DNA from: Sandaracinaceae bacterium
GTDB taxonomy: Bacteria; Myxococcota_A; Polyangia; Polyangiales; Houyiibacteriaceae
Direction: 5' to 3'
NCBI GenBank assembly: GCA_020633055.1
Contig: JACKEJ010000007.1
Span: forward strand, 186,001-250,000
Length of the DNA: 64,000 bases
Part shown: positions 1-8,204 of the stretch, in pieces
How positions within the stretch are numbered: the first letter of the stretch is position 1
How the letters are laid out: every line of letters begins with the position of its first letter
Position numbers and translations under genes: made by a program
Notes under the pieces: generated by a model
What the model was told of the DNA's origin: nothing
What the model saw: the letters and a program-made list of their open reading frames with translations, nothing else
The model's database searches: none

Positions 1-797
1 GCCATGGCCTGTACGTGCGAGAAGCGCCACGAGTGCCGCGTCCCGATGGCGTAGGCGCCGACCCCGCCGTTGGACAGGCCAGCGAGCACCACGCGGTTCT
101 CGTCCACGGGGTAGTGACGCTGCACGTCCGTCAGCACGTCGAGCACGTCCTGCTCGCCCATGTAGCGCCACATCACCTGCCCGAAGCCGGTGGGGGCGAC
201 CACGATCCAGTCCGGGGTCCAGCGCGCCGTGAACTCGTCGTAGAGGTGCTGGTCGTAGGTCTCCCAGTCGAGGTTCTGGCCCATCACCACGCCCAGGAAG
301 AGGTTCCCGTTGGAGGACCCGCCGTGGAGCGCGATGTACAGGGGATAGCGCCGGTTGGGGTCGTAGTCGGGCGGCAGATAGACCGAGTAGCTCTGCGTGG
401 ACTGGCTGATGGGCGAGCGGTAGGCGCGCGCGGTGAGCTTTCCCGCTTCTTCCTGGAAGGGGTCGTGACCAGCTTCGGCGCGGTCGAGGTAGCGGGCCGC
501 GCGACGGCGCCACGCACGTGACGCGTCCGAGTGGTTGCGGCGGATGGCGGCGGCGGTCTCGACCGTGTACTCGAGGCTCAGGATGGTCCCCGCCGGGAGC
601 GAGCTGCCGCTCTGGCGCAGGGCCCGCACGCGCCGCTCCAGCTCGGCCTGGTCGGGGTCGGGGGGCTGGGCCACGGCGGTTGTGGCGGTCGAGGCGAGCA
701 GCCCCACGCACAGGGACAGCACGGAGGACCAGGTGCAAGGGAGCGAGGACCGGGAGGCGCGGTGCGCCCCACCCAGGCGCGGTTCGGCGAGCGACAT
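1..797 (-). CDS. Secreted alpha/beta-hydrolase (esterase/PHB-depolymerase-like), C-terminus outside window
   Basis: Exported hydrolase of the alpha/beta-hydrolase fold, read leftwards off the window edge, so only the first 265 residues are visible. The N-terminus has a hydrophobic export segment ending near AVAQPP. A serine-hydrolase core follows: an oxyanion-type HGGSSNG stretch from about H158, then the nucleophile elbow GLSNGG with Ser242. The order YPLYIALHGG, then VVAPTG, then the GxSxG elbow is typical of esterase, PHB-depolymerase and dienelactone-hydrolase-like enzymes. The catalytic Asp and His would lie past the edge. Substrate cannot be told from sequence. The ATG at 797 is the first start that gives a signal sequence, though its n-region is long. 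It diverges from fumC. Confidence 0.75.
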   Translation of the reverse strand, partial: MSLAEPRLGGAHRASRSSLPCTWSSVLSLCVGLLASTATTAVAQPPDPDQAELERRVRALRQSGSSLPAGTILSLEYTVETAAAIRRNHSDASRAWRRRAARYLDRAEAGHDPFQEEAGKLTARAYRSPISQSTQSYSVYLPPDYDPNRRYPLYIALHGGSSNGNLFLGVVMGQNLDWETYDQHLYDEFTARWTPDWIVVAPTGFGQVMWRYMGEQDVLDVLTDVQRHYPVDENRVVLAGLSNGGVGAYAIGTRHSWRFSHVQAM

Positions 798-921
798 GCC
801 GTACTGTAGCGCCGCGCTGCGACGATTCCAGGGCGGGCCCCTGTACTGCCCCCCTCGAATCTCGGTTGAACCGCGCGGCAGGGCGCGGTAAGCCCCGTCC
901 AGCTTTTCTGGAGATCCGCAC

Positions 922-2325
922 ATGAGCACCCGCATCGAATCCGACTCCATGGGCACCATCGAGGTCCCGAACGACCGCTACTACGGCGCGCAGACCATGC
1001 GCTCGCGCATGAACTTCCGCATCGGCGAGGAGCGCATGCCGACGGACATCATCCGCGCGTTCGGCATCCTCAAGAAGGCGGCGGCGCAGACCAACCAGGC
1101 CCTCGGGAACCTGGATGCGACCATCGCGGACCTCATCGTGAAGGCCGCAGACGAGGTCATCGCGGGCACGCTCGACGACCACTTCCCGCTCGTCGTGTGG
1201 CAGACCGGCTCGGGCACGCAGAGCAACATGAACGTGAACGAGGTCATCTCGAACCGCGCCATCGAGATGGCCGGCGGCGAGATGGGTAGCAAGAAGCCCG
1301 TCCACCCGAACGACCACGTCAACAAGTCGCAGTCCTCGAACGACACGTACCCCACGGCGATGCACATCGCGGCGGTCATGAAGATCGAGCGCGAGCTGTT
1401 CCCCAAGGTGCGGCGCCTGCGCGACACGCTCGAGAAGAAGTCCGAGGAGTTCGCCGACATCGTGAAGATCGGCCGCACGCACCTGCAGGACGCGACACCC
1501 CTCACCTTGGGCCAGGAGATCAGCGGCTGGGTGGCGCAGCTGGACGCTGCCCTGCGCGCGGTGGACGCCACGCTGCCGCAGCTGCGCGAGCTGGCGCTGG
1601 GCGGCACGGCCGTCGGCACGGGGCTCAACACGCACCCCGACTACGCGGTGAAGGTGGCCGAGCAGATCTCGGCCCTGGCCGGCACGCAGTTCGTCACCGC
1701 CCCCAACAAGTTCGCGGCCCTCGCGGGGCACGACGCCTACGTGGGCACCAGCGGGGCGCTCAAGCAGCTGGCCGCAGCCTTGATGAAGATCGCCAACGAC
1801 GTGCGCTGGCTGGCCAGCGGTCCGCGCTGCGGCATCGGCGAGCTGACCATCCCCGAAAACGAGCCTGGCAGCTCCATCATGCCGGGCAAGGTCAACCCGA
1901 CCCAGTGCGAGGCCACCACCATGGTGTGCGTGCAGGTCTTCGGGAACGACGCGGCCATCGGCTTCGCGGGCTCGCAGGGCAACTTCGAGCTCAACGTCTA
2001 CAAGCCGGTGCTGGCGTACAACCTGCTGCAGTCCATCCGTCTGCTGGCCGACTGCTCCGAGAGCTTCGAGGAGCACTGCGTCTCCGGCCTCGAGCCCAAC
2101 CGCGCCACCATCGACCAGAAGCTGCACGGCTCGCTCATGCTGGTGACCGCCCTCAACCCGCACATCGGCTACGACAACGCGGCCAAGGTCGCCAAGCACG
2201 CCTACAAGTCGGGCGGCACGCTCAAGGCGGCGGCCATCGAGCTGGGGCTGCTCACCGCTGAGCAGTTCGACGCGTGGGTGAAGCCCGAGGACATGGTCGG
2301 CTCGCTGAAGGTCAAGAAGTCGTGA
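922..2325 (+). CDS. fumC: Class II fumarate hydratase
   Basis: Cytosolic, iron-free fumarase interconverting fumarate and L-malate in the TCA cycle. The 467 residues match the usual class II length. The superfamily signature GSSIMPGKVN is at residues 316-325 and carries the catalytic serine loop. Other expected blocks are present: GSGTQSNMNVNE near residue 97, the SQSSNDTYPT substrate loop, and the GRTHLQDA segment. The ATG follows a GGAG ribosome site (TTCTGGAGATCCGC). The stop codon overlaps the GTG start of the next gene, so the two are probably translationally coupled. Nothing is missing or unusual, and the assignment is firm. Confidence 0.97.
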   Translation: MSTRIESDSMGTIEVPNDRYYGAQTMRSRMNFRIGEERMPTDIIRAFGILKKAAAQTNQALGNLDATIADLIVKAADEVIAGTLDDHFPLVVWQTGSGTQSNMNVNEVISNRAIEMAGGEMGSKKPVHPNDHVNKSQSSNDTYPTAMHIAAVMKIERELFPKVRRLRDTLEKKSEEFADIVKIGRTHLQDATPLTLGQEISGWVAQLDAALRAVDATLPQLRELALGGTAVGTGLNTHPDYAVKVAEQISALAGTQFVTAPNKFAALAGHDAYVGTSGALKQLAAALMKIANDVRWLASGPRCGIGELTIPENEPGSSIMPGKVNPTQCEATTMVCVQVFGNDAAIGFAGSQGNFELNVYKPVLAYNLLQSIRLLADCSESFEEHCVSGLEPNRATIDQKLHGSLMLVTALNPHIGYDNAAKVAKHAYKSGGTLKAAAIELGLLTAEQFDAWVKPEDMVGSLKVKKS

Positions 2326-3461
2326 GCGGCGCGGTCGAGATCCGCGAGCACCGCATGGGCCTCGACCTCGAGGACTTCATCCGCGTCCAGTACGACATCT
2401 TCCGCAACGACCCGGCCTACATCCCGCCGCTCGAGATGGAGCTGCGGGACCGGCTGACGCCCGGCAAGAACCCCCTCTTCGAGCACGCCGAGGGCACCCT
2501 CTTCACGGCCTGGCGCGGCGGCAAGTTGGTGGGGCGCTGCTCGGCGCAGATCGACCGCGAGCACCTCCGGGTGCACCAGGACGAGACGGGCTTCTTCGGC
2601 TTCCTCGACACCATCGACGACGCCGCCGTGGCGCACCGTCTCTTGGAGTCCGCCGAATCGTGGCTGCGCGCGCGCGGCATGAAGCGCGTGCGTGGCCCCT
2701 TCTCGCTCACCATCAACGAAGAGTCGGGCGTGCTCATCGACGGCTTCGAGCACCCCCCGGTGCTGATGATGCCGCACTCGACGCGCTACCAGGCCGGTCT
2801 CATCGAGAGCTACGGCTACGAGAAGGTGCAGGACCTCTTCGCGTGGAAGTACGTGGTGGAAGAGCCTCCGCCTCGCGCCGCCAAGGCCCACGCCGACATG
2901 ATGGCGCTGCCCGAGGTGCGCTTCCGCAGCGTCGACAAGTCGCGCATGCGGGCCGAGGTGGACACGCTGGTCGAGATCTTCAACGACGCGTGGAGCGAGA
3001 ACTGGGGCTTCGTGCCTGCCACCGAGGCCGAGGTCGCCAAGATGGCCTCCGACTTCAAGCTGCTGCTCGACCCGGACCTGGCCTTCTTTGCCGAGGTCGA
3101 AGGGCGCGAGGTCGGCATGGTGGTGTGCATCCCCAACCTGAACGAGGCGGCTCACGACCTCAACGGCAAGCTGCTCCCGTTCGGCTGGGCCAAGCTCCTG
3201 TATCGGCTGAAGGTGCAGGGCACGTCGTCGGCGCGCCTCATCCTGCTCGGACTGCGGCAGGAGATGCGCGCCAAGAAGCGCTACGGCGCGCTGTCGACCG
3301 CCATGTACGCCGAGCTCGCCTACCGGGGCATGAAGAAGCCCCAGTACAAGTGGGCCGAGCTCAGCTGGACCCTCGAAGACAACCGGCCCATCAACCTCGG
3401 GATCAAGGCGATGCGAGGCAAGGTCTACAAGACGTACCGCGTGTACGAGAAGGCTCTCTGA
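2322..3461 (+). CDS. YghO-like / GNAT-type acyltransferase-family protein
   Basis: A 379-residue cytosolic protein of the YghO type, usually annotated as a GNAT-like N-acetyltransferase; its substrate is not known. The central block has GPFSLTINEESGVLIDGF and a downstream HSTRYQAGLIESYGY segment, characteristic of the family. The second half contains a GNAT-like fold (FFAEVEGREVGMVVCIPNLN). The GTG at 2322 overlaps the fumC stop by four bases, which favours this start; an ATG at 2355 is an alternative. Its own stop overlaps the start of the next gene (TGATG). Being tied to fumC by overlap suggests co-expression rather than a shared reaction. Confidence 0.75.
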   Translation: MSGAVEIREHRMGLDLEDFIRVQYDIFRNDPAYIPPLEMELRDRLTPGKNPLFEHAEGTLFTAWRGGKLVGRCSAQIDREHLRVHQDETGFFGFLDTIDDAAVAHRLLESAESWLRARGMKRVRGPFSLTINEESGVLIDGFEHPPVLMMPHSTRYQAGLIESYGYEKVQDLFAWKYVVEEPPPRAAKAHADMMALPEVRFRSVDKSRMRAEVDTLVEIFNDAWSENWGFVPATEAEVAKMASDFKLLLDPDLAFFAEVEGREVGMVVCIPNLNEAAHDLNGKLLPFGWAKLLYRLKVQGTSSARLILLGLRQEMRAKKRYGALSTAMYAELAYRGMKKPQYKWAELSWTLEDNRPINLGIKAMRGKVYKTYRVYEKAL

Positions 3462-3901
3462 TGCTGACGACGGGCGTGATGCCGCTGGCCCTCAGGGCCC
3501 TGCACGTGGTGGGAGCGATCCTGTGGATTGGCGGGGTGGCCTTCGTCGGCAGCCTTGGCGCCGCGGCCGAAGCGGCCGATGTGGATGGCCAGAAGGTGGC
3601 GCGTCTCGGGCGTCGCGGCCTGCTCGAGCGCGTCACGGTCGGGATGGGCATCGCGTGGGTCGGTGGGCTCCTCATCCTGGTGCCGTCGTTCAGCAACATC
3701 TACGCGCGCGCGGGTTGGATGCACGCCAAACTCACGCTCGTGTTGGTCGCGTCGGCGCTGACGGGTGTGCTCTCGGGGCATCTGCGTAAGGCGGCCAACG
3801 GCGACGTCCCGTTCTCCCTGGCCAAGGCTCGGGGCCTGTCGAGCGCGGTGCTGGCGGTCGCCACGCTGGTGGTGTTCCTCGCGATGATGAAGCCCTTCTG
3901 A
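3461..3901 (+). CDS. CopD/HemJ-like four-helix membrane protein
   Basis: A 146-residue integral membrane protein with four predicted helices: one starting at ALHVVGAILWIGG, one around ERVTVGMGIAWVGGLL, one around AKLTLVLVASALTGVL, and a C-terminal one. A His in the first helix followed by W(I/V)GG, and a conserved HAKL at the start of the third, are shared by the CopD copper-resistance family and HemJ-type protoporphyrinogen oxidases. The length fits HemJ (about 140-190) or a stand-alone CopD domain. No haem-biosynthesis or copper genes are adjacent, so I do not choose between them. Its ATG overlaps the previous stop, making it the third gene of the fumC run. Confidence 0.6.
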   Translation: MLTTGVMPLALRALHVVGAILWIGGVAFVGSLGAAAEAADVDGQKVARLGRRGLLERVTVGMGIAWVGGLLILVPSFSNIYARAGWMHAKLTLVLVASALTGVLSGHLRKAANGDVPFSLAKARGLSSAVLAVATLVVFLAMMKPF

Positions 3902-4026
3902 GCGCTCGAGGGGTTGGTCGCGCGCGTGAACGGGAAGTCACGCGCCGGGCACGGCGTGAACCCTCGTCGATGTCCTTGGTCACTCCCGGTCTCGGTTGAT
4001 AGCCTGTGGGCAACGCGCTTGCTCGT

Positions 4027-4042
4027 TGGCACGCGCGTCGCA
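4027..4042 (+). promoter_or_regulatory. Sigma-54 (-24/-12) promoter-like site
   Basis: TGGCACGCGCGTCGCA matches the sigma-54 consensus TGGCACGnnnnTTGCW with correct spacing (GG at -24, GC at -12) and one mismatch in the -12 half. It differs from the pilA promoter of this window only in the four spacer bases. Transcription would start near 4053 and read into the lipoprotein gene. No binding test or enhancer site was examined. Confidence 0.5.
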
Positions 4043-4134
4043 TAGCGCGACGTCGCAGCCCCGACCTTCACCTGAGCTCGACCATGCCCAACAACCATCG
4101 CCTCACCCACTCATCATCTCTTCACCACAAGCGG

Positions 4135-4605
4135 ATGGCGCGCCTCGGTCCGTTGGCCCTCCTCGCGGCAGCCGTCGCGGCCCTCGGCGGGTGCGGTGGA
4201 GACCCCCTGCTGGTCGTGGGCCGCGTGGACGTCTCGGTCGACGCCAACACCACGTTGGTCGTCGATTTCCCGGTCGCCACCACGCTCGTGCGTTCCCCTC
4301 GGGCCATCAACACCAGCGTCGCTGGGGACTGCACCGTCACCCGCGATGCGTTCGACGTGGTCATCGCGCGCGACGAGAGCAGCGCGGGCCTGCACACCCT
4401 GCACGTCACATCGACCACAGCCTCGGTGGAGATCGACGGTGACACGTACGAGGCGGCGACCGCGGACGGTGCATGCTTCATCGAAGCTTCGGCGATGGAC
4501 GCGAGCTACGGCACCGTGACCTTCGACGTGGACTGCACGCTCCGCGACGGCGCGGGGGGGAGCGTCAGCGCCGTGGGCACCCTGACGCTCGAAGGCTGCC
4601 ACTGA
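4135..4605 (+). CDS. Predicted lipoprotein, unknown function
   Basis: A 156-residue exported protein. From the ATG at 4135 there is a textbook type II signal peptide: a short basic start, the hydrophobic run GPLALLAAAVAALG, then lipobox LGGC with the lipidated Cys at residue 19. An in-frame ATG at 4084 would add 17 residues, but they use less GC-rich third positions and make an over-long n-region. The mature part is rich in Thr, Val and Asp, looks beta-rich, and has four further Cys that could form disulfides. No family recognised. It is preceded by a sigma-54-type promoter at 4027-4042 and ends facing the peptidase gene, with a hairpin between. Confidence 0.65.
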   Translation: MARLGPLALLAAAVAALGGCGGDPLLVVGRVDVSVDANTTLVVDFPVATTLVRSPRAINTSVAGDCTVTRDAFDVVIARDESSAGLHTLHVTSTTASVEIDGDTYEAATADGACFIEASAMDASYGTVTFDVDCTLRDGAGGSVSAVGTLTLEGCH

Positions 4606-4632
4606 CTCGCACGGGCTCCGGGCTGCCGCGCG

Positions 4633-4650
4633 CCTGGGAGCGTTCCCAGG
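4633..4650. terminator. Inverted repeat between convergent genes
   Basis: CCTGGGA, a GCGT loop, then TCCCAGG: a perfect 7-bp stem in the 94-base gap between two convergent genes. It lacks a clear T-run on either side. A bidirectional terminator is the likely role. Confidence 0.4.
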
Positions 4651-4699
4651 AGCGTCGCCACAGCGCATCGTCGTGGTGAACGAGAGACTCCTTGTTCGC

Positions 4700-5341
4700 T
4701 CAGCGTCCCCGCCAGCGCCGTCGCGGCCCGGTGTCCAAGTGGACGAAGTTGCTGTGGGAGTAACGTCCGACGCCGCCGTCGTGGGTGTGCTCCAGCTCCG
4801 ACGTCAGGCCGGGCGTGGCCACGCCCGGAATGCGAAAGTCGAGGGCCGCGCCCGTCATGTGGTAGCTCGACTCTGCGACTTCGTGCCCCTTCTTCCGTAG
4901 GTGCGCGTTGAACTTCGGCGAGCGATAGCCGCTGATCACGTGCACCCGGCGACGCCCTTCGCGGCGCGCGAGGGTCGCTGCGATCGCAAAGGGCTCGACG
5001 TGCATGGCGCCCTCGGCCCCCGTCACGCGACACCGCAAGAAGCGATTGAGCACGGCGGGCGCAGGGAGGGCCTCCACGCCGAGGGGTAGGATCTGCCGTG
5101 TGTGGATGTTCCAGAAGGTCAGGTCGAAGCGCTCGGTGCGGTTCGCCGTTGCCGCTCCGCGCGCGCGGTCCGCGGCCTTGCGACTGCCATCCACGTGGGT
5201 AGCTCGGAGGCGCAAGGGCGCCTCGACCCTCACCTGCGGGCGCGGAGGTCGAGCCAGCGCGATGGGGAGCACGAAGCCTGTGATGGCACCCGCGCCCAGC
5301 GCCGCGACGGCGCCCGCCAGACGTTCCAGCAGCTCAGTCAC
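4700..5341 (-). CDS. DUF882/YcbK-like M15-type peptidase-family protein
   Basis: A 213-residue protein with an N-terminal hydrophobic anchor (about residues 8-30) and a C-terminal DUF882/YcbK domain, related to zinc D-Ala-D-Ala peptidases of the M15 group and presumed to act on periplasmic peptidoglycan. Family marks are the block VISGYRSPKFN, then the metal-binding pattern SYHMTGAALDFRIPG (His and Asp ligands), then the final VHLDTG with a His ligand. A less conserved region of about 90 residues separates the anchor from the domain. It lies 39 bases downstream of the diguanylate cyclase in the same direction. Peptidase activity is known for relatives but inferred here. Confidence 0.8.
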   Translation of the reverse strand: MTELLERLAGAVAALGAGAITGFVLPIALARPPRPQVRVEAPLRLRATHVDGSRKAADRARGAATANRTERFDLTFWNIHTRQILPLGVEALPAPAVLNRFLRCRVTGAEGAMHVEPFAIAATLARREGRRRVHVISGYRSPKFNAHLRKKGHEVAESSYHMTGAALDFRIPGVATPGLTSELEHTHDGGVGRYSHSNFVHLDTGPRRRWRGR

Positions 5342-5380
5342 CTAGGCAGCTTGCCAACCCGGGCGCGGGCCGGCCACTTC

Positions 5381-6970
5381 TCAACTCGTGGAGTCGAGCG
5401 CGTCGCTCGGGACGGCTACGGTCACGCGGTTTCGGCCCTGCTTCTTCGCGCGGTAGAGCGCGCGGTCCGCGACCTTGACCAGCTCACTCTCGGCCTTGGC
5501 GGAGGTGGCGATCATGGTGGCGACGCCGATGCTCACGGTCACATGAGAGGCGGTGGGAGAGTCTGGGTGGACCACCTCGAGGCGCTGGACGCGGTAGAGG
5601 ATGGTCTTGGCCACCTGCTCCGCCCCACCTTCGTCGGTCGCCGGGAGGATCACGGCGAACTCTTCTCCTCCATAGCGGGCCGGGAGGTCGTTCAGCCGGG
5701 CGGCGGTCATCGCCAAGACCGACGCCACCTCCCTGAGGCATGCGTCCCCAGCCTGGTGACCGAGCGAGTCGTTGAAGCGCTTGAAGTGATCGATGTCGAT
5801 CATCAGGAGGGACAGCGGCGCCCCCGTGCGCGTGCTCTGCTGCCACTCGCGCCTCAACCGAAGGTCGAACACGCGCCGGTTGGCGATGCTGGTCAAGGGG
5901 TCCTCGCGGGACATGCGGTCGAGGTCTCGCGCCAGGTTGTCGATCACGCGGGCGCGACGGATCCCGATGGAGACATACCCAGCGAGCAGGAACGACGCGA
6001 GCAGACCACCGAGCAAGACGGACCACGGGGAGCCTGTGTGTCCTTCGCGGAGGTACTGGGGCCCGGCGTCGCTCGACACGAGCCAGGTGCGGCCAGCGAC
6101 CCGAAGAGAGCGCGACCGCCGGAACGGTGCTTCGGCCTGCGCCTCGCCCCCCGCCCACATCAGCCGCCGGTTGGTGGCGTCAGTGACGTCGTACACGCGA
6201 ACCGTGATGTCCTCGGCGAAGTGACGTAGAGCCTCGCGCATCAGGTCCGATACGCGAAACACGCCCATGACCGCGCCCCGAGGCCGGCGCCCCCTGCGAG
6301 CGTAGGCGTCGAACACCGGCACGAACACGGTCAGCACGGTGCTCGACTCCGCGCGACCACGGTCCGCGAGCGACATCGCGGGGCCGGTGGCGGTGGCCTC
6401 ACCGCTGCCCAGGGCGCGCAGAAGGGCCGCCGAGCGCGCCGGCTCCGAGAGCAGGTTCAGGCCGATCAAGCGTCGGTTGGCTTCCACAGGGAAGGTGCTC
6501 GCGATCGGGTAGAACTCGTCGCGCGGTGTCGCCCGCCGTAGCTCGCCTTCATCGAGATCGACGATCGCCTGAGGGGCGTCCAGCTCGGTGCTCAGCACCT
6601 CCTCGAAGTGCGCGCGGTCTCCACCGGCGACCCGCGGCACCCAGGCGAGCGTCTCCACCTCGGCGACGCGTTCGAACAGTGGCATGGCGAAGTGCTCGAG
6701 CCCCGCCTGGTCGACGCTGTCACGGGAGTCGACGTACGCGTACAGCGCGTTGAGGGCCCACAGGCGGGAGTCCAGCATGCCCTCGATGGTTGCTACCCGC
6801 GCCTCGGACGCGCGGCCGAAGCGCGCCTCCAGCGCGTTGTCCTCCGCCGCGCGTGCGAAGCCGAAGCCGGCGTAGGCGAGCGCGCTGCCCACCACCAGCA
6901 CCGCCAGCGCTGGCCCATATCCCAGAGAGCGGTGCAGTGAGCTTCCCTGTGTGTTGGTCTGGTCCGACAA
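5381..6970 (-). CDS. CHASE-domain diguanylate cyclase (GGEEF)
   Basis: A 529-residue inner-membrane sensor that should make cyclic di-GMP from GTP. Order: a transmembrane helix near residues 15-35; an extracytoplasmic CHASE-type sensor domain (YVDSRDSVDQAGLEHF and the following ETLAWVPRV region); a second helix near 308-330; then a cytoplasmic GGDEF domain. The active-site loop is GGEEF at 434-438, an active variant. An inhibitory I-site RLND sits exactly five residues upstream, so product feedback is expected. No EAL or HD-GYP domain is present. The ligand of the CHASE domain cannot be read from sequence. It diverges from the SctI-like gene. Confidence 0.9.
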   Translation of the reverse strand: MSDQTNTQGSSLHRSLGYGPALAVLVVGSALAYAGFGFARAAEDNALEARFGRASEARVATIEGMLDSRLWALNALYAYVDSRDSVDQAGLEHFAMPLFERVAEVETLAWVPRVAGGDRAHFEEVLSTELDAPQAIVDLDEGELRRATPRDEFYPIASTFPVEANRRLIGLNLLSEPARSAALLRALGSGEATATGPAMSLADRGRAESSTVLTVFVPVFDAYARRGRRPRGAVMGVFRVSDLMREALRHFAEDITVRVYDVTDATNRRLMWAGGEAQAEAPFRRSRSLRVAGRTWLVSSDAGPQYLREGHTGSPWSVLLGGLLASFLLAGYVSIGIRRARVIDNLARDLDRMSREDPLTSIANRRVFDLRLRREWQQSTRTGAPLSLLMIDIDHFKRFNDSLGHQAGDACLREVASVLAMTAARLNDLPARYGGEEFAVILPATDEGGAEQVAKTILYRVQRLEVVHPDSPTASHVTVSIGVATMIATSAKAESELVKVADRALYRAKKQGRNRVTVAVPSDALDSTS

Positions 6971-7134
6971 CGATGCCCCTCGGGGAGTGTATCATGCGTT
7001 CCGCGACGACGTTGTGATTGTCGAATTTTCCGTCTCCATGGAAATCGGGTGCGCAGGGAGGCGATGCGGAGACGCGCAACACGGTGGCCCAGCGCCCGAC
7101 AACGCCCCCGTCCACGAGTCACCAGGAGCCATCC

Positions 7135-7440
7135 ATGCCGACAATAGGTCCTCTCGCAGTCTCTCCAGTCCCCTCCAGCCCGACCTCCCAAGCCGCTCCG
7201 TCCGAGAATGCGGGTGCATCGTTTCGGGACAGCCTCCGCCGTGTGGCGGCTGGGATTGCCGCGGACGAGCGCGCGATGGATCGCGCCATGACGGCTGGTT
7301 CACGCGGCCAGCTCGCACCCGAGGCGCTCATCGCGCTCCAAGCCCGGGTCTATCGCCACACCCAAGAGCTGGAGCTCGGCAGCAAGGTGGCGGACAAGGC
7401 GGCCGGTGCCGTCAAGCAGACCCTCCAGTCTCAGCAGTAG
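7135..7440 (+). CDS. Type III secretion inner-rod-like protein (SctI/YscI/PrgJ family), orphan
   Basis: A 101-residue protein whose C-terminal half reads like a type III secretion inner-rod subunit: ALIALQARVYRH, then LELGSKVADKAA, then VKQTLQSQQ at the very end. The layout (LxxQ, about eleven residues, LxSKV, then a Val-x-x-x-Leu helix ending in Gln) is that of YscI/PrgJ/MxiI. The N-terminus is Pro/Ser-rich and probably unstructured, as in the family. An AGGAG ribosome site (ACCAGGAGCCATCC) fixes the start at 7135; the frame is open further upstream. No other secretion gene is nearby. Function is inferred from a short motif. It ends 15 bases from the convergent TPR gene. Confidence 0.55.
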   Translation: MPTIGPLAVSPVPSSPTSQAAPSENAGASFRDSLRRVAAGIAADERAMDRAMTAGSRGQLAPEALIALQARVYRHTQELELGSKVADKAAGAVKQTLQSQQ

Positions 7441-7455
7441 CGCGTGCTGCTGGGG

Positions 7456-8169
7456 TCAGTGACACACTGCCAGCGCCAGCCGCCAGCGGTCGGTTCCGCG
7501 GGAAGCGCTGCTGGTGCTCGGAGCACAGTGGCCCGTCCGGGGGTGCGCCCCGTCGAGCAGGAGAGAGAGCGCGGCCAGCGTGTCCTCGGCGCGCTGTCGC
7601 TCCGCGTGCGGCACGTCGGCCCCGGTGGAGGCCAGATCCAGCACGGCGGCGTACGCGTCCACAGCCTCCGTGAAGGCTCCGACGGCCTGCGCGACGTCCG
7701 CACGGCGCGCCTGCGTGGCCCACCGTCGTGGGTGCCGGCGCGCCGCCCCACGCAAGAGCGCCAGCGCTTGCCGTGCTTGGTTGTTCGCCTCGAGGGCCTG
7801 GCTCAGAATCAGCAGCAGGCCCTCGTCATCCGGGGAGCGGATCCGACCCGTCTCGAGGGCGGCGATTGCGTCCGCGCGGCGCCCGAGGTCGAGCAAGGTC
7901 CGACCGAGCGCCGCATAGGGCTCTGGGGCGGAGGGCTGCGCGCGTCGGGCGTCCTCGAAGTGAGCGATGGCCAGGCTGGGCTGCCCCGCCTCGATGCGCG
8001 CGTTGCCCAGGATCAGCTCGCGCTCCATCCGCGCTTGGCGTCGCGCGGCGAGGTCGTCGTCTGCGATCTGCGCTACGGCTCGGCCTGGATCGACCTGCCA
8101 GAGCACGACGAGGGCGAGCACGGGAGGCAGGGCCCATCGGGCGCCGTCGTGTCGTGTGAGACGTGGCAT
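7456..8169 (-). CDS. Exported TPR protein
   Basis: A 237-residue protein with an N-terminal signal or anchor sequence (hydrophobic stretch ALPPVLALVVLW, then a likely cleavage near AVAQ). It is followed by tetratricopeptide-like repeats, clearest in IAHFEDARRAQPSAPEPYAALGRTLLDLGR and the following ALETGRIRSPDD segments. TPRs mediate protein-protein contacts; no catalytic motif is seen. The ATG at 8169 is preferred because it begins a signal sequence and lies just past the stop of the sigma-factor gene. The frame stays open upstream, but that would overlap the sigma gene. Partner unknown. Confidence 0.65.
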   Translation of the reverse strand: MPRLTRHDGARWALPPVLALVVLWQVDPGRAVAQIADDDLAARRQARMERELILGNARIEAGQPSLAIAHFEDARRAQPSAPEPYAALGRTLLDLGRRADAIAALETGRIRSPDDEGLLLILSQALEANNQARQALALLRGAARRHPRRWATQARRADVAQAVGAFTEAVDAYAAVLDLASTGADVPHAERQRAEDTLAALSLLLDGAHPRTGHCAPSTSSASRGTDRWRLALAVCH

Positions 8170-8204
8170 CAGGACCCCAGTGTAACGGCGCGAGGCTGCG
8201 TCGA

